Source of the DNA: CAYMDD01 sp964409675
Lineage (GTDB): Bacteria; Pseudomonadota; Alphaproteobacteria; Rickettsiales; SXRF01
DNA length: 18,356 bases
Direction: 5' to 3'
Assembly (NCBI GenBank): GCA_964409675.1
Contig: CAYPEF010000035.1
Span: 1 to 18,356 of the forward strand
In this document: in pieces, positions 1-7,787 of the stretch
How the letters are laid out: the number at the start of each line of letters is the position of its first letter
Position numbering within the stretch: position 1 is the stretch's first letter
Program-made: the position numbers and the translations under genes
The notes under the pieces: model-generated
Told to the model about the DNA's origin: nothing
The model's database searches: none
The model's input: only the letters and a program-made list of their open reading frames with translations

Positions 1-2186
1 ACAGGCTTGGAAAGGCCCATCAGGATCGGGCCGACGGTGACGCCTTCGCTTAACTCCTGCAGCAGGTTGGAGCAGAGATAGGCCGAGTGCAGCGCCGGCA
101 TGATCAGCACGTTGGCGGGGCCGGAGAGGCGACAGAACGGATAGAGCGCCATCATTTCCTTGTTCAGCGCCACGCTCGCCGACATTTCGCCGTCATACTC
201 GAAATCCACGCCCATGTTGTCGAGCGCCTTCACGGCGTCGCGGATGCGGGCGGATTTTTCGCGCATCGGGTTGCCGAAGGTGGAGTAGGAAAGCAGCGCC
301 ACGCGCGGCTCGTGGCCCATGCGGCGCGCCTTGCAGGCGGTAACCTTGGCGATATGCGCCAGTTGCTCGGCTTCCGGCAGTTCCTGCACGGCAGTGTCGG
401 AGAAGAAAATGGTGCGGCCTTTTTCCAGCAGCATGGTTATGCCGAACAGGAATTCGCCCGACTTGGGGTCGATCACCCGGCTCACATTTTCCAGCGACAT
501 GGTGTAATTGCGCGTAAGGCCGGTGATCATGGCGTCGCCATGGCCGCAGGCCAGCATGCAGGAGGCGAAGATATTGCGGTCGTTCTTCACCATACGCGCC
601 ACGTCGCGGTAGAGATAGCCCTTGCGCTGCAAACGCGGATAGAGATGGTCGATGTAATCATCCACGTGCGAGCTGATTGAGGCGTTGGCGATCTCAATGC
701 CGGAGAGGTCGGCGCTGATGCGCGCGGCGGCTTCCTTCACGCGCTCAGTGCGGCCCACCAGAATCGGCGATCCCAGCCCTTCGTCGCGCCATTGCACGGC
801 GGCACGGATGACTTTTTCCTCCTCGCCCTCGGCAAAGATGATGCGCTGCGGGTTCTCGCGCACCTTATCGAAAATGCGGTGCATCTGGCCGACGGTGGGG
901 TCGCGCCGTGCGGCGAGCTCCTTTTTATAGGCGGCCATGTCGGTGATGGGCTTGCGCGCCACTCCGGTATCCATGGCGGCTTTGGCGACAGCAGGCGCAA
1001 CGGTGGTGATCAGGCGCGGATCGAACGGGGCGGGGATAATGTATTCGGGGCCGTATTTCATGCGACGTCCGCGGTAGGCGGCGGAGACTTCCTCCGGCAC
1101 GTCCTCGCGCGCAAGGCGGGCGATGGCTTCAGCGGCGGCGATTTTCATCTCGTCGTTGATCTGCGAGGCGCGCACGTCGAGGGCGCCGCGGAAGATGTAG
1201 GGGAAGCCCATCACGTTATTCACCTGGTTCGGATAATCCGAGCGCCCGGTGGCGACGATGGCGTCGCTGCGCACTTCGTGGACTTCCTCGGGGGTGATTT
1301 CCGGGTCGGGGTTGGCCATGGCGAAGATGATCGGGTTTTTCGCCATCGACTTTACCATGTCCTTCGTCACGGCATTCTTGGCGGCGAGGCCCATGAACAT
1401 GTCGGCCCCTTCCAGCGCCTGCGCCAGCGTGCGCTTGTCGGTTTTCACCGCGTGCGCCGACTTCCACTGGTTCATGCCGCCCTCAGTCCGGCCTTCATAG
1501 ATGACGCCGGTTTTATCAACCAGCAGGGCGTTCTCGTGGCGAACGCCCATTTTCTTGATCAGCTCCAGACAGGCGATGCCAGCAGAACCTGCGCCCAGCA
1601 CCACTACCTTGATGTCCTCGAACTTGCGGCCCGTTAAATGCGCCGCGTTGATCAGCGCCGCGGCGGTGATGATGGCGGTGCCGTGCTGGTCGTCATGGAA
1701 TACGGGGATATCCATCATCTCGCGCAGGCGCTGCTCGATGATGAAGCATTCGGGCGCTGCGATGTCTTCCAGGTTGATGCCGCCCCAGCTCGGCCCAAGA
1801 AGCTTTACGCAATCGACGAAGGCGTCGGCGTCGGTGGTGTCAACTTCGATATCCACCGCGTCCACGTCGGCGAAGCGCTTGAAGAGGATCGCCTTGCCTT
1901 CCATCACGGGCTTGCTGGCGAGCGCGCCGAGATTGCCGAGGCCCAGCACCGCCGTGCCGTTGGAGATGACGGCGACGAAATTGCCGCGCGCGGTGTAATC
2001 ATACGCTTTCAGCGGGTCTTTCTCAATCTCCAGGCAAGGCACGGCCACGCCCGGCGAATAACCGAGGCTGAGATCGCGCTGCGTCATCAGCGGCTTGGTG
2101 GGGAGAATGGAGAGCTTGCCGGGCGTGCCTTCCGAATGGTAGGCAAGGGCTTCGGCATCGGTGATCTGGTCTTTTTCTTTTGACAT
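1..2186 (-). CDS. maeB: NADP-dependent malic enzyme, hybrid MaeB type with phosphotransacetylase-like C-terminal domain (3' end beyond window)
   Basis: This enzyme oxidatively decarboxylates malate to pyruvate, making NADPH and linking the TCA cycle to pyruvate in the cytoplasm. I translated 728 codons from the ATG at 2184-2186; a CAGGAC Shine-Dalgarno-like sequence lies just upstream. Malic enzyme domain: GYSPGV with catalytic-type Tyr43, the ILFKRFAD lysine Lys103, the metal-binding NLEDIAAPE (Glu140, Asp141), and PVFHDDQHGTA (Asp165/166). The NAD(P)-binding domain has VVVLGAGSAG at about 194-203. From about residue 430 the sequence becomes phosphate acetyl/butyryltransferase-like (RIIFAEGEEEKV, then VGPILMGLSKPV at the edge), as in MaeB. 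In this family that domain is thought to be regulatory (acetyl-CoA) rather than catalytic. MaeB proteins are about 750-770 aa, so only some 25-40 residues are missing. Long plus-strand ORFs over this gene are shadows of its GC-rich codons. Confidence 0.97.
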   Translation of the reverse strand, partial: MSKEKDQITDAEALAYHSEGTPGKLSILPTKPLMTQRDLSLGYSPGVAVPCLEIEKDPLKAYDYTARGNFVAVISNGTAVLGLGNLGALASKPVMEGKAILFKRFADVDAVDIEVDTTDADAFVDCVKLLGPSWGGINLEDIAAPECFIIEQRLREMMDIPVFHDDQHGTAIITAAALINAAHLTGRKFEDIKVVVLGAGSAGIACLELIKKMGVRHENALLVDKTGVIYEGRTEGGMNQWKSAHAVKTDKRTLAQALEGADMFMGLAAKNAVTKDMVKSMAKNPIIFAMANPDPEITPEEVHEVRSDAIVATGRSDYPNQVNNVMGFPYIFRGALDVRASQINDEMKIAAAEAIARLAREDVPEEVSAAYRGRRMKYGPEYIIPAPFDPRLITTVAPAVAKAAMDTGVARKPITDMAAYKKELAARRDPTVGQMHRIFDKVRENPQRIIFAEGEEEKVIRAAVQWRDEGLGSPILVGRTERVKEAAARISADLSGIEIANASISSHVDDYIDHLYPRLQRKGYLYRDVARMVKNDRNIFASCMLACGHGDAMITGLTRNYTMSLENVSRVIDPKSGEFLFGITMLLEKGRTIFFSDTAVQELPEAEQLAHIAKVTACKARRMGHEPRVALLSYSTFGNPMREKSARIRDAVKALDNMGVDFEYDGEMSASVALNKEMMALYPFCRLSGPANVLIMPALHSAYLCSNLLQELSEGVTVGPILMGLSKP

Positions 2187-2333
2187 TAAAAGCGTCCTGA
2201 ACGTTACAAAAGCTGCGCGGCCTGATTTATTGTGCAGCGCAGCATAAGCCTATGAAATTACAACGATAATAATTTCTCTGTCATACACCGCCCAAGAAGG
2301 CAAGGGAAATGTGCCTTATTACCGAATATCGCC
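2187..2333. other. Intergenic region between maeB and the downstream-facing end of the 172-aa gene, with a leader hairpin
   Basis: This AT-rich spacer should hold the maeB promoter, reading leftward. On the minus strand a 7-bp stem GCTGCGC/GCGCAGC (2237-2243 with 2212-2218, 18-nt loop) is followed by TTTTG, about 20 nt before the maeB start codon. It could be a weak attenuator or just leader structure. I see no convincing -35/-10 pair and no obvious intrinsic terminator for the 172-aa gene that reads into this spacer. Confidence 0.35.
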
Positions 2334-2852
2334 TCAGGCTCTGGGAAAACGGATAGTGTCCGGCCCTTTATCCGCCAGTAGTTTTTTCTGAAGCTCTAAT
2401 AGCAGCGGCCTGACACCATGCATAAGGTTATGCGCCTGAACAGTGTGATATTCCACCCCATCTGCTTCAGCTCTTTTAAGGCACTCTTGCTTGTGATGCT
2501 CACTTTCCTGAATTAAAAACCCGACAATCTCATCGGCATTTTCATGGATAATTCGACTCAACTCGGGGGAAAGCTTCTGCCTCCTTTGTATTCGCCTCAG
2601 GGCTTCTTCCATTTTTTCGGCATTTACAGGTAAATCCTTTGGAAGAATCATGTCCGGATTAGATTTCGCCATATCAAAATCATATGCGGCCGCATCGCTT
2701 AATATTTGCTGGAATGTTTCAAGCGGACGATTAGGAGTAATGGTTGGCTCATTTGCTTCCAGCGGCTTTCCCATATCGAATGCAAGAATTTTTCCTGCAA
2801 TAACCGATATACTATCTTCGCCGCCGCGCCCACTTTTTCCTCTGGCATTCAT
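2334..2852 (-). CDS. Hypothetical protein, 172 aa, AT-rich orphan
   Basis: I do not recognise this protein. It begins MNARGKSGRGGEDS and looks soluble, with no signal peptide or membrane segment. The first 70 residues are mixed. A Lys/Arg/Glu-rich, probably alpha-helical region follows (about 80-160), containing EEALRRIQRRQKL, NADEIVGFLIQESEHHKQE and a His-bearing VQAHNLMHGVRPLLLELQKKLL. Codon use is clearly more AT-rich than in maeB or mutS on either side, which suggests later acquisition. The start has only a weak ribosome binding site. It faces the same way as maeB with about 147 bp between, and is divergent from mutS, so it shares the 123-bp mutS promoter region. The unbroken 172-codon frame and helical composition favour a real gene. 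Confidence 0.65.
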   Translation of the reverse strand: MNARGKSGRGGEDSISVIAGKILAFDMGKPLEANEPTITPNRPLETFQQILSDAAAYDFDMAKSNPDMILPKDLPVNAEKMEEALRRIQRRQKLSPELSRIIHENADEIVGFLIQESEHHKQECLKRAEADGVEYHTVQAHNLMHGVRPLLLELQKKLLADKGPDTIRFPRA

Positions 2853-2975
2853 AATTGTATCTGATTTCTGTTTTACATTGCATTATTCGATTCTATTCTA
2901 GAAGCAAATGCTTCGTTAAGCAAAAGAAATTGATGTATTTTAATCATTCAAACAGCTTTTATAGATAATATTCTT
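2853..2975. promoter_or_regulatory. Divergent promoter region between the 172-aa gene and mutS
   Basis: This short, very AT-rich spacer must carry promoters in both directions. A small hairpin GAAGC-AAAT-GCTTC lies at 2901-2914, overlapping an alternative GCTT/AAGC pairing (2910-2921). A TAGATAATAT stretch at 2962-2971 just before mutS could be a -10 element, but it has no clear -35 at proper spacing, and no Shine-Dalgarno precedes the mutS ATG. Assignment is by position more than by motif. Confidence 0.35.
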
Positions 2976-5696
2976 ATGCATAGCGCCTCATCACAGCATC
3001 TCCCCGCCTCCTCAGATATATCCAACAGCGAAACCGACATGGCGCTGGCTGACGCCACCCCGGCCATGCGCCAGTATTTGACACTCAAAAACGCGCATCA
3101 GGACTGCCTGCTGTTCTACCGTATGGGCGATTTTTACGAATTGTTCTTTGAAGATGCGATGCTAGCTTCCGAGATTCTGGACATTGCGCTGACCAAGCGC
3201 GGTAAGCATGCGGGCGAGGCGATTCCGATGTGCGGCGTGCCGGCGCATGCGTATGAGAATTACCTGGAGAAGCTGATTCGCTCAGGCCGCAAGGTCGCTA
3301 TCTGCGAACAACTGGAAGACCCGTCGGACGCGAAGAAGCGCGGCTATAAGGCGATTGTGCGGCGCGATGTGGTGCGCATTGTCACCCCCGGCACCATTAC
3401 GGAAGAAAGCCTGCTGGACGGTGCACGCAGCAATTATCTGGCGTGCATTACCAAAGCTCCCTCACCCCAACCCTCTCCCGCAAGCGGGAGAGGGAGTGCG
3501 GCGGAGCATTATGCGCTGGCATGGCTGGATATTTCCACGGGGGAATTCCTGGTGGAAACGGTGGATGCCGAGGAGCTGCCGGCGGAGCTGGCGCGCATCG
3601 CCCCGCGCGAGCTGCTGCTGCCAGATACGCTCGCTTCCGACGCCGATTCGCGTGAATTGCTGAAGGATTGGAAATCCCTCTTCAGTACCCTGCCCGAAAG
3701 CCAGTTCGACAGCAAGCGTGGCGAGCGGCTGCTGAAATCCGCCTATAGCATCTATTCGCTGGAAGCCTTTGGTGTTCTGGAGCGCCCGGAAATCGCCGCC
3801 TGCGGTGCACTGCTGGACTACCTGCAACTGACGCAGAAAAGCGCCCCGCCACGCCTTGATATGCCGCGGCGCGAAACAGCTTCGGCGCATATGCTGATCG
3901 ACCCGGCAACGCAGAAAAACCTTGAAATCATGCAGCGCCTGAGCGGCGAGCGCACGGGAAGCCTGCTCTCCGTCATTGACCGCACCATCACCTCGCAGGG
4001 CGCGCGCCTGCTCGCGGTTCAGCTAAGCGCCCCGCTTACCGACCCTGCGGCCATCAATGCACGGCTGGATGCCACAGAATTTTTCATCCGGCATTCTTCG
4101 TTGCGCACCACCATGCGCGCTGCCTTCCGCGAGTGCCCGGATTTGGAGCGGGCGCTTTCCCGCCTATGTTTAGGCCGCGGCAGCCCGCGCGACCTGCTCT
4201 CCATCCGCGCCGGCCTCGCCGCCGCGCGCAGCATTAATGCCGAGCTGGAAATGGGACAGTTCGTTGATCTCCCCGCCCTTGTTGCTGCGCAACAGCAGCA
4301 GCTGCGCAGCCATGACGGGCTGATTGAGCGCATCGAGCGCGCTATCAAACCCGATGCTGGGGCGTTCGCGCGCGACGGTGATTTTATCGCCCCCGGCTAC
4401 CATGCCGCACTGGATGAATTCCGCACGCTGCGCGATGAAGGCAAGCGCCTGATCCTGAATCTGCAGCAGCGCTATGCAGAAGAAACCGGCGTCGGTTCGC
4501 TCAAAATCCGCTTCAATAACGTTCTGGGCTATTATATTGAAATTTCACAGGCAAACCAGGGCAAGGCGCTGGACAGCTTCATCCATCGCCAGACGATGGC
4601 GGGCGCTCTGCGCTACACCACCACGGAACTGGGCGAGCTGGAGCGCAATATTGCTGAAGCGGGCGAGAGGGCGCTCAAGACCGAGCTGGAGCTGTTCGCT
4701 GAACTGGTGACGCAGGTGGTGGAGGCGCAAACCCCGATCGCCAATGCCTCGCGCGCGCTGGCGGCGCTGGATGTCAGTGCATCGCTCGCCGAGCTGGCGC
4801 AGGACGGGCGCTATAGCCGCCCCATCGTGGACCAGAGCCTTGCGTTCGCCATTGAAGGCGGACGTCACCCGGTGGTGGAAGCCTGGCTCGCGCGCGAGCA
4901 GGGCGCGCCGTTCATGGCCAATGGCTGCGATCTTGGCGAGCAGCAGTCGCTCTGGCTGATCACCGGCCCCAACATGGCAGGCAAAAGCACGTTCCTGCGC
5001 CAGAACGCGCTGATTGCCATGCTTGCGCAGATGGGCTCCTTCGTGCCCGCCGCGAAGGCGCATATCGGCGTGGTGGACAAGCTGTTCAGCCGCGTGGGCG
5101 CGGCGGACGATCTGGCGCGCGGGCGCTCCACTTTCATGGTAGAAATGGTGGAAACGGCGATGATCCTTAATCAGGCCGGAAGGCGCTCGCTGGTGATCCT
5201 CGATGAAATCGGGCGCGGCACGGCCACCTATGACGGCCTTTCCATTGCCTGGGCGACGGTGGAATATCTGCATGACATGGTACGTTGCCGCGCGCTGTTC
5301 GCCACCCATTACCATGAACTAACCCAACTGGCGGATACCCTCCCCCATATTTCCTGCCACACCATGCGCGTACGTGAATGGGACGGCAATCTGGTGTTCC
5401 TGCATGAAGTCATCCCCGGCGCGGCTGACCGTTCATACGGCATTCATGTGGCCAAGCTGGCGGGGCTTCCGGCAGCGGTGCTGGAGCGCGCGGGCGAGAT
5501 ATTGCAATCGCTGGAAGCGGAGCATTACGCCGCCGGGAAGAAAAGTGCTATTACGGAACTGCCGCTATTTGCGCAAGCGTCCGCCCCGGCTCCGGCGCAC
5601 CCGCTGGCGGCGGAGCTGCGCTCACTTGCTGTGGATGACCTGACACCCCGGCAGGCGCTGGATGTACTCTATCAATGGAAGAAGCAGTTTTCGTAA
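2976..5696 (+). CDS. mutS: DNA mismatch repair protein MutS
   Basis: MutS recognises base mismatches and small loops and, with MutL, starts mismatch repair. All landmarks are present. The mismatch-binding domain I has YRMGDFYELFFEDA (Phe53-Tyr54-Glu55, the F-x-E wedge). The clamp/core has NNVLGYYIEIS. The ATPase domain has Walker A GPNMAGKST (Gly664-Thr672), Walker B LVILDEIGRGTATYDG (Asp743-Glu744) and ATHYHEL (His778/His780). Length is 906 aa against about 853 in E. coli. The excess comes partly from a poorly conserved 20-residue N-terminal tail and partly from an insert at about residues 162-174 encoded by a palindromic repeat. The first ATG has no clear Shine-Dalgarno; an in-frame ATG at 3039 (MALADATPA) is an alternative that would remove 21 non-conserved residues. 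In Rhizobiales-type alphaproteobacteria glnD often follows mutS; here it does not. Confidence 0.98.
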   Translation: MHSASSQHLPASSDISNSETDMALADATPAMRQYLTLKNAHQDCLLFYRMGDFYELFFEDAMLASEILDIALTKRGKHAGEAIPMCGVPAHAYENYLEKLIRSGRKVAICEQLEDPSDAKKRGYKAIVRRDVVRIVTPGTITEESLLDGARSNYLACITKAPSPQPSPASGRGSAAEHYALAWLDISTGEFLVETVDAEELPAELARIAPRELLLPDTLASDADSRELLKDWKSLFSTLPESQFDSKRGERLLKSAYSIYSLEAFGVLERPEIAACGALLDYLQLTQKSAPPRLDMPRRETASAHMLIDPATQKNLEIMQRLSGERTGSLLSVIDRTITSQGARLLAVQLSAPLTDPAAINARLDATEFFIRHSSLRTTMRAAFRECPDLERALSRLCLGRGSPRDLLSIRAGLAAARSINAELEMGQFVDLPALVAAQQQQLRSHDGLIERIERAIKPDAGAFARDGDFIAPGYHAALDEFRTLRDEGKRLILNLQQRYAEETGVGSLKIRFNNVLGYYIEISQANQGKALDSFIHRQTMAGALRYTTTELGELERNIAEAGERALKTELELFAELVTQVVEAQTPIANASRALAALDVSASLAELAQDGRYSRPIVDQSLAFAIEGGRHPVVEAWLAREQGAPFMANGCDLGEQQSLWLITGPNMAGKSTFLRQNALIAMLAQMGSFVPAAKAHIGVVDKLFSRVGAADDLARGRSTFMVEMVETAMILNQAGRRSLVILDEIGRGTATYDGLSIAWATVEYLHDMVRCRALFATHYHELTQLADTLPHISCHTMRVREWDGNLVFLHEVIPGAADRSYGIHVAKLAGLPAAVLERAGEILQSLEAEHYAAGKKSAITELPLFAQASAPAPAHPLAAELRSLAVDDLTPRQALDVLYQWKKQFS
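3457..3496. repeat. Dispersed palindromic repeat inserted in frame within mutS
   Basis: A perfect 11-bp inverted repeat, CCCTCTCCCGC (3471-3481) and GCGGGAGAGGG (3484-3494), is separated by AA and preceded by CTCACCCCAA. I recognise this sequence type as a common dispersed, usually intergenic, palindrome in proteobacterial genomes; its frames read as PSPQPSPASGRG or LTPTLSRKRERE. Here it is read in frame as PSPQPSPASGRGS, mutS residues about 162-174, between LACITKA and EHYALAWLDIS, where the MutS connector domain begins. No second copy is in the window. The palindrome is seen directly; its status as a dispersed repeat rests on memory. Confidence 0.8.
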
Positions 5697-5748
5697 GAAG
5701 ATTTCTGAGTGAAGCGTTAGAAACTTAGAAACCAAGCCACTCTCTGCC

Positions 5749-7581
5749 CTATATCATCGAGGAAGAAAGTCCGGGTTTCGGTTCCTCGGCGGGGGTGCGT
5801 AGTGGCGGCGCGCTCAGCGCTATTTCAAGAGATGAGGCCTGCGGGCTTGCATCAAGATTCAGTTTCACTCCTTGCTGAATACCCTCCAGCTTACTGAAAG
5901 CCAGGCTTTTATTCACAGAAAACGCCTTGTCAATGGCAGCGCGCATGAGGACATCGCCCTGCAGCACCTTGCCTTCCGCTTCCGCTGCCACGCTGACTTT
6001 TGCTTCGCCTTTATCGCTTTTTACCTTATAGAGCACTTCGCCTTTCGCATCCCGCTCGCCTAGCTGGGTGATTTCAAGCGTCTTTTTATGCTTGGCATCA
6101 AACACACGAAACTCGGACTGCCCCTTTTCCGGCTTTCTTTCTCCCAGCACATAAAGCTGTTGCTGCTGAAGCCACTGCATATTGGCGCTTACATGCTCAA
6201 GGCGCTTGCCATACGCTGCCATGTGGTTTTTATCCAGCGCATCCAGCGCATTCAACTGTGGGACGACTGTATCCCGCATGTAGTTATTCATATCGGCTAT
6301 ATGAGAGAATGCGGTCAGGGCTTTCACATCCGTATCGAGTTTTTTCACTAACTCCTGAAGCGTCGCCTTTTCTTTCTCATCAGTTTTGGTTGCCAGTTCT
6401 TTTTCTAACTGACCTTTACGCTCATCCCATAAACTCGCTAATTCCGCATAATTTTTCTCAGCGGTGGCGGCCTGAATCTTTTTTACTAGGGAATTGCCGC
6501 CAAGCAGATCTCCCCCTGCACGCCTCAGCCCTTTCAGGCTATGCGATCCGAAAAGGGTATAATCTTCCGGGAAAAAAGCTGATATATGCTGCTCGCCGAT
6601 GGTATATTCCTCTGATTGATAATGATCGATTGCTTTTTGCAGATATTGCCGCCGGCCTACCGCACCCAGCGCTTCCCATGCCGCCAGTGCATCACCCTCT
6701 TTTGCCTTCGAATTGCTTTTCCGCAACTCATCCAGCTTCAACGCAAGGCCATAATCCATCAGCGCCTCTTCGCTTTTATTGGCCTTATCGCTCAACACCA
6801 GCAACCCGCTCTGGAGGCCAGGCAATTTACTGAAATCCACCCCCGGCAGCAGCCGCTGCGCTTTGGCATCTTCCTCTGACATACCAATCGACGTCAGATA
6901 CTCCACCAGCGTTTTTTCATTTTTGTGCAGCGCAGCAAGCTGTTCAACCAATGCACGTAAGTTTTGCTCGCGGCCGATCTGAAGCAGCTCAAAGGCATGC
7001 ACTTTCATCCGCAATTCACCGTTTTCCTGCGGCGATGCCTGCTTGACGCCCTGATACAATTCTTCTACCGCCTCGCGGAATTCCACCATTGATTTGGTGG
7101 CATGTCCCGCGTTAGCCGCCTGATCATAGGTCGGGAAGGATAAAACCTGCTCCTTCATGCCCTCTTTAAGCACGGGCAGCTTGACTTGGCGCTGCGAGAC
7201 CACTTCTGCTGACGGCGCAGGCGCTTCGGGCCGGATAAAGCCGAATGTACCTGCCTCCCGTTTTTGCTCGCCTCCGCCATAGGTATTTTTCAGCCACCCC
7301 ATTGCCGGTTCCGCCAGCAATGCACCGCCTGCCGCCGCTGCCAGGCCAATTCCGATTGCTAAAAATCCTAATTCAGAGGAGGCCAGCGCCCCCAGCAATC
7401 CCGCCCCGGCAGCAAAGGCGATTTTGCTGGTGCTAAGCCCTTTACCATCTGAAGAAGCAAAAAAATTCTTAAATCTTTCCCATAGGGTATAGGTTGGTAA
7501 GGCAGCTTTTTTCTGTCCCAGCCCTTCCGCCAGAGTGTCAGCGCTCGCTGAATATTCTTGCTGCGTTAACGATTTAACCAC
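5749..7581 (-). CDS. Hypothetical protein, 610 aa, N-terminal hydrophobic hairpin and long helical body
   Basis: I do not recognise the family. The frame opens with a GTG codon at 7579-7581, preceded at about 9 nt by a modest GGAAAA. Residues 1-50 are soluble. Residues 54-92 form two adjacent Gly/Ala-rich hydrophobic segments (KIAFAAGAGLLGALAS and LGFLAIGIGLAAAAGGALLA), which look like a membrane hairpin or glycine zipper. The remaining 500 residues are Lys/Glu/Gln/Leu-rich and mostly helical, with coiled-coil-like stretches (for example EKELATKTDEKEKATLQELVKK). A more beta-like tail (EVLYKVKSDKGEAKVSVAAE) and a Pro/Ser-rich C-terminus follow. No catalytic motif or signal peptide is visible. 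It diverges from the 1032-aa gene at 7788, which has the same kind of N-terminal hairpin, so the two may work together. Base composition is more AT-rich than mutS. Confidence 0.8.
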   Translation of the reverse strand: MVKSLTQQEYSASADTLAEGLGQKKAALPTYTLWERFKNFFASSDGKGLSTSKIAFAAGAGLLGALASSELGFLAIGIGLAAAAGGALLAEPAMGWLKNTYGGGEQKREAGTFGFIRPEAPAPSAEVVSQRQVKLPVLKEGMKEQVLSFPTYDQAANAGHATKSMVEFREAVEELYQGVKQASPQENGELRMKVHAFELLQIGREQNLRALVEQLAALHKNEKTLVEYLTSIGMSEEDAKAQRLLPGVDFSKLPGLQSGLLVLSDKANKSEEALMDYGLALKLDELRKSNSKAKEGDALAAWEALGAVGRRQYLQKAIDHYQSEEYTIGEQHISAFFPEDYTLFGSHSLKGLRRAGGDLLGGNSLVKKIQAATAEKNYAELASLWDERKGQLEKELATKTDEKEKATLQELVKKLDTDVKALTAFSHIADMNNYMRDTVVPQLNALDALDKNHMAAYGKRLEHVSANMQWLQQQQLYVLGERKPEKGQSEFRVFDAKHKKTLEITQLGERDAKGEVLYKVKSDKGEAKVSVAAEAEGKVLQGDVLMRAAIDKAFSVNKSLAFSKLEGIQQGVKLNLDASPQASSLEIALSAPPLRTPAEEPKPGLSSSMI

Positions 7582-7787
7582 CAGATTTTTCCAATTTTTT
7601 CAGATAACTAGTCTAATATTACACTTTTGATTATGCCAGTATGCTCCCTGCACCTCCAGTGACATTTTGATGACAGAAAAACCCTGTATTTTCCGGCCTG
7701 TCACAAATGTTTCATTAGCCTTAGCAGGGGGCAAAACGTAATATAGGGTTGAGAAAGCATTATATTGAGGATTTTTACGCTTTTACG
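7582..7787. promoter_or_regulatory. Divergent promoter region between the two large hypothetical genes
   Basis: About 200 bp serves both large genes. A TAATAT at 7739-7744 could be a -10 box for the rightward gene, with a poor TTAGCC (7715-7720) as a -35 at 18 nt. A GAGGA at 7767-7771 is 16 nt before the ATG at 7788, too far for a normal Shine-Dalgarno. No perfect operator-like palindrome was found. Confidence 0.3.

Noticed and set aside
87..1637. Long plus-strand ORFs (87-680 and 792-1637) opposite maeB
   Set aside because: They are His/Gly/Ala-rich antisense shadows of a GC-rich gene whose minus-strand translation shows all malic enzyme motifs.
1638..2183. Plus-strand ORF of 181 codons opposite the N-terminal part of maeB
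   Set aside because: It is an antisense shadow; the minus strand encodes the catalytic malic enzyme residues here.
4545..5315. Minus-strand ORF of 256 codons opposite the mutS ATPase domain
   Set aside because: The plus strand here carries the Walker A and B motifs; the antisense frame has no ribosome binding site and a shadow-like composition.
6258..6833. Plus-strand ORF of 191 codons inside the 610-aa minus-strand gene
   Set aside because: Its composition is irregular and it has no ribosome binding site, while the minus-strand frame is open for 610 codons with coherent helical composition.
7749..7787. TTG start extending the large hypothetical protein by 13 residues
   Set aside because: There is no usable ribosome binding site before the TTG and the added residues look like leader sequence; kept as an alternative only.
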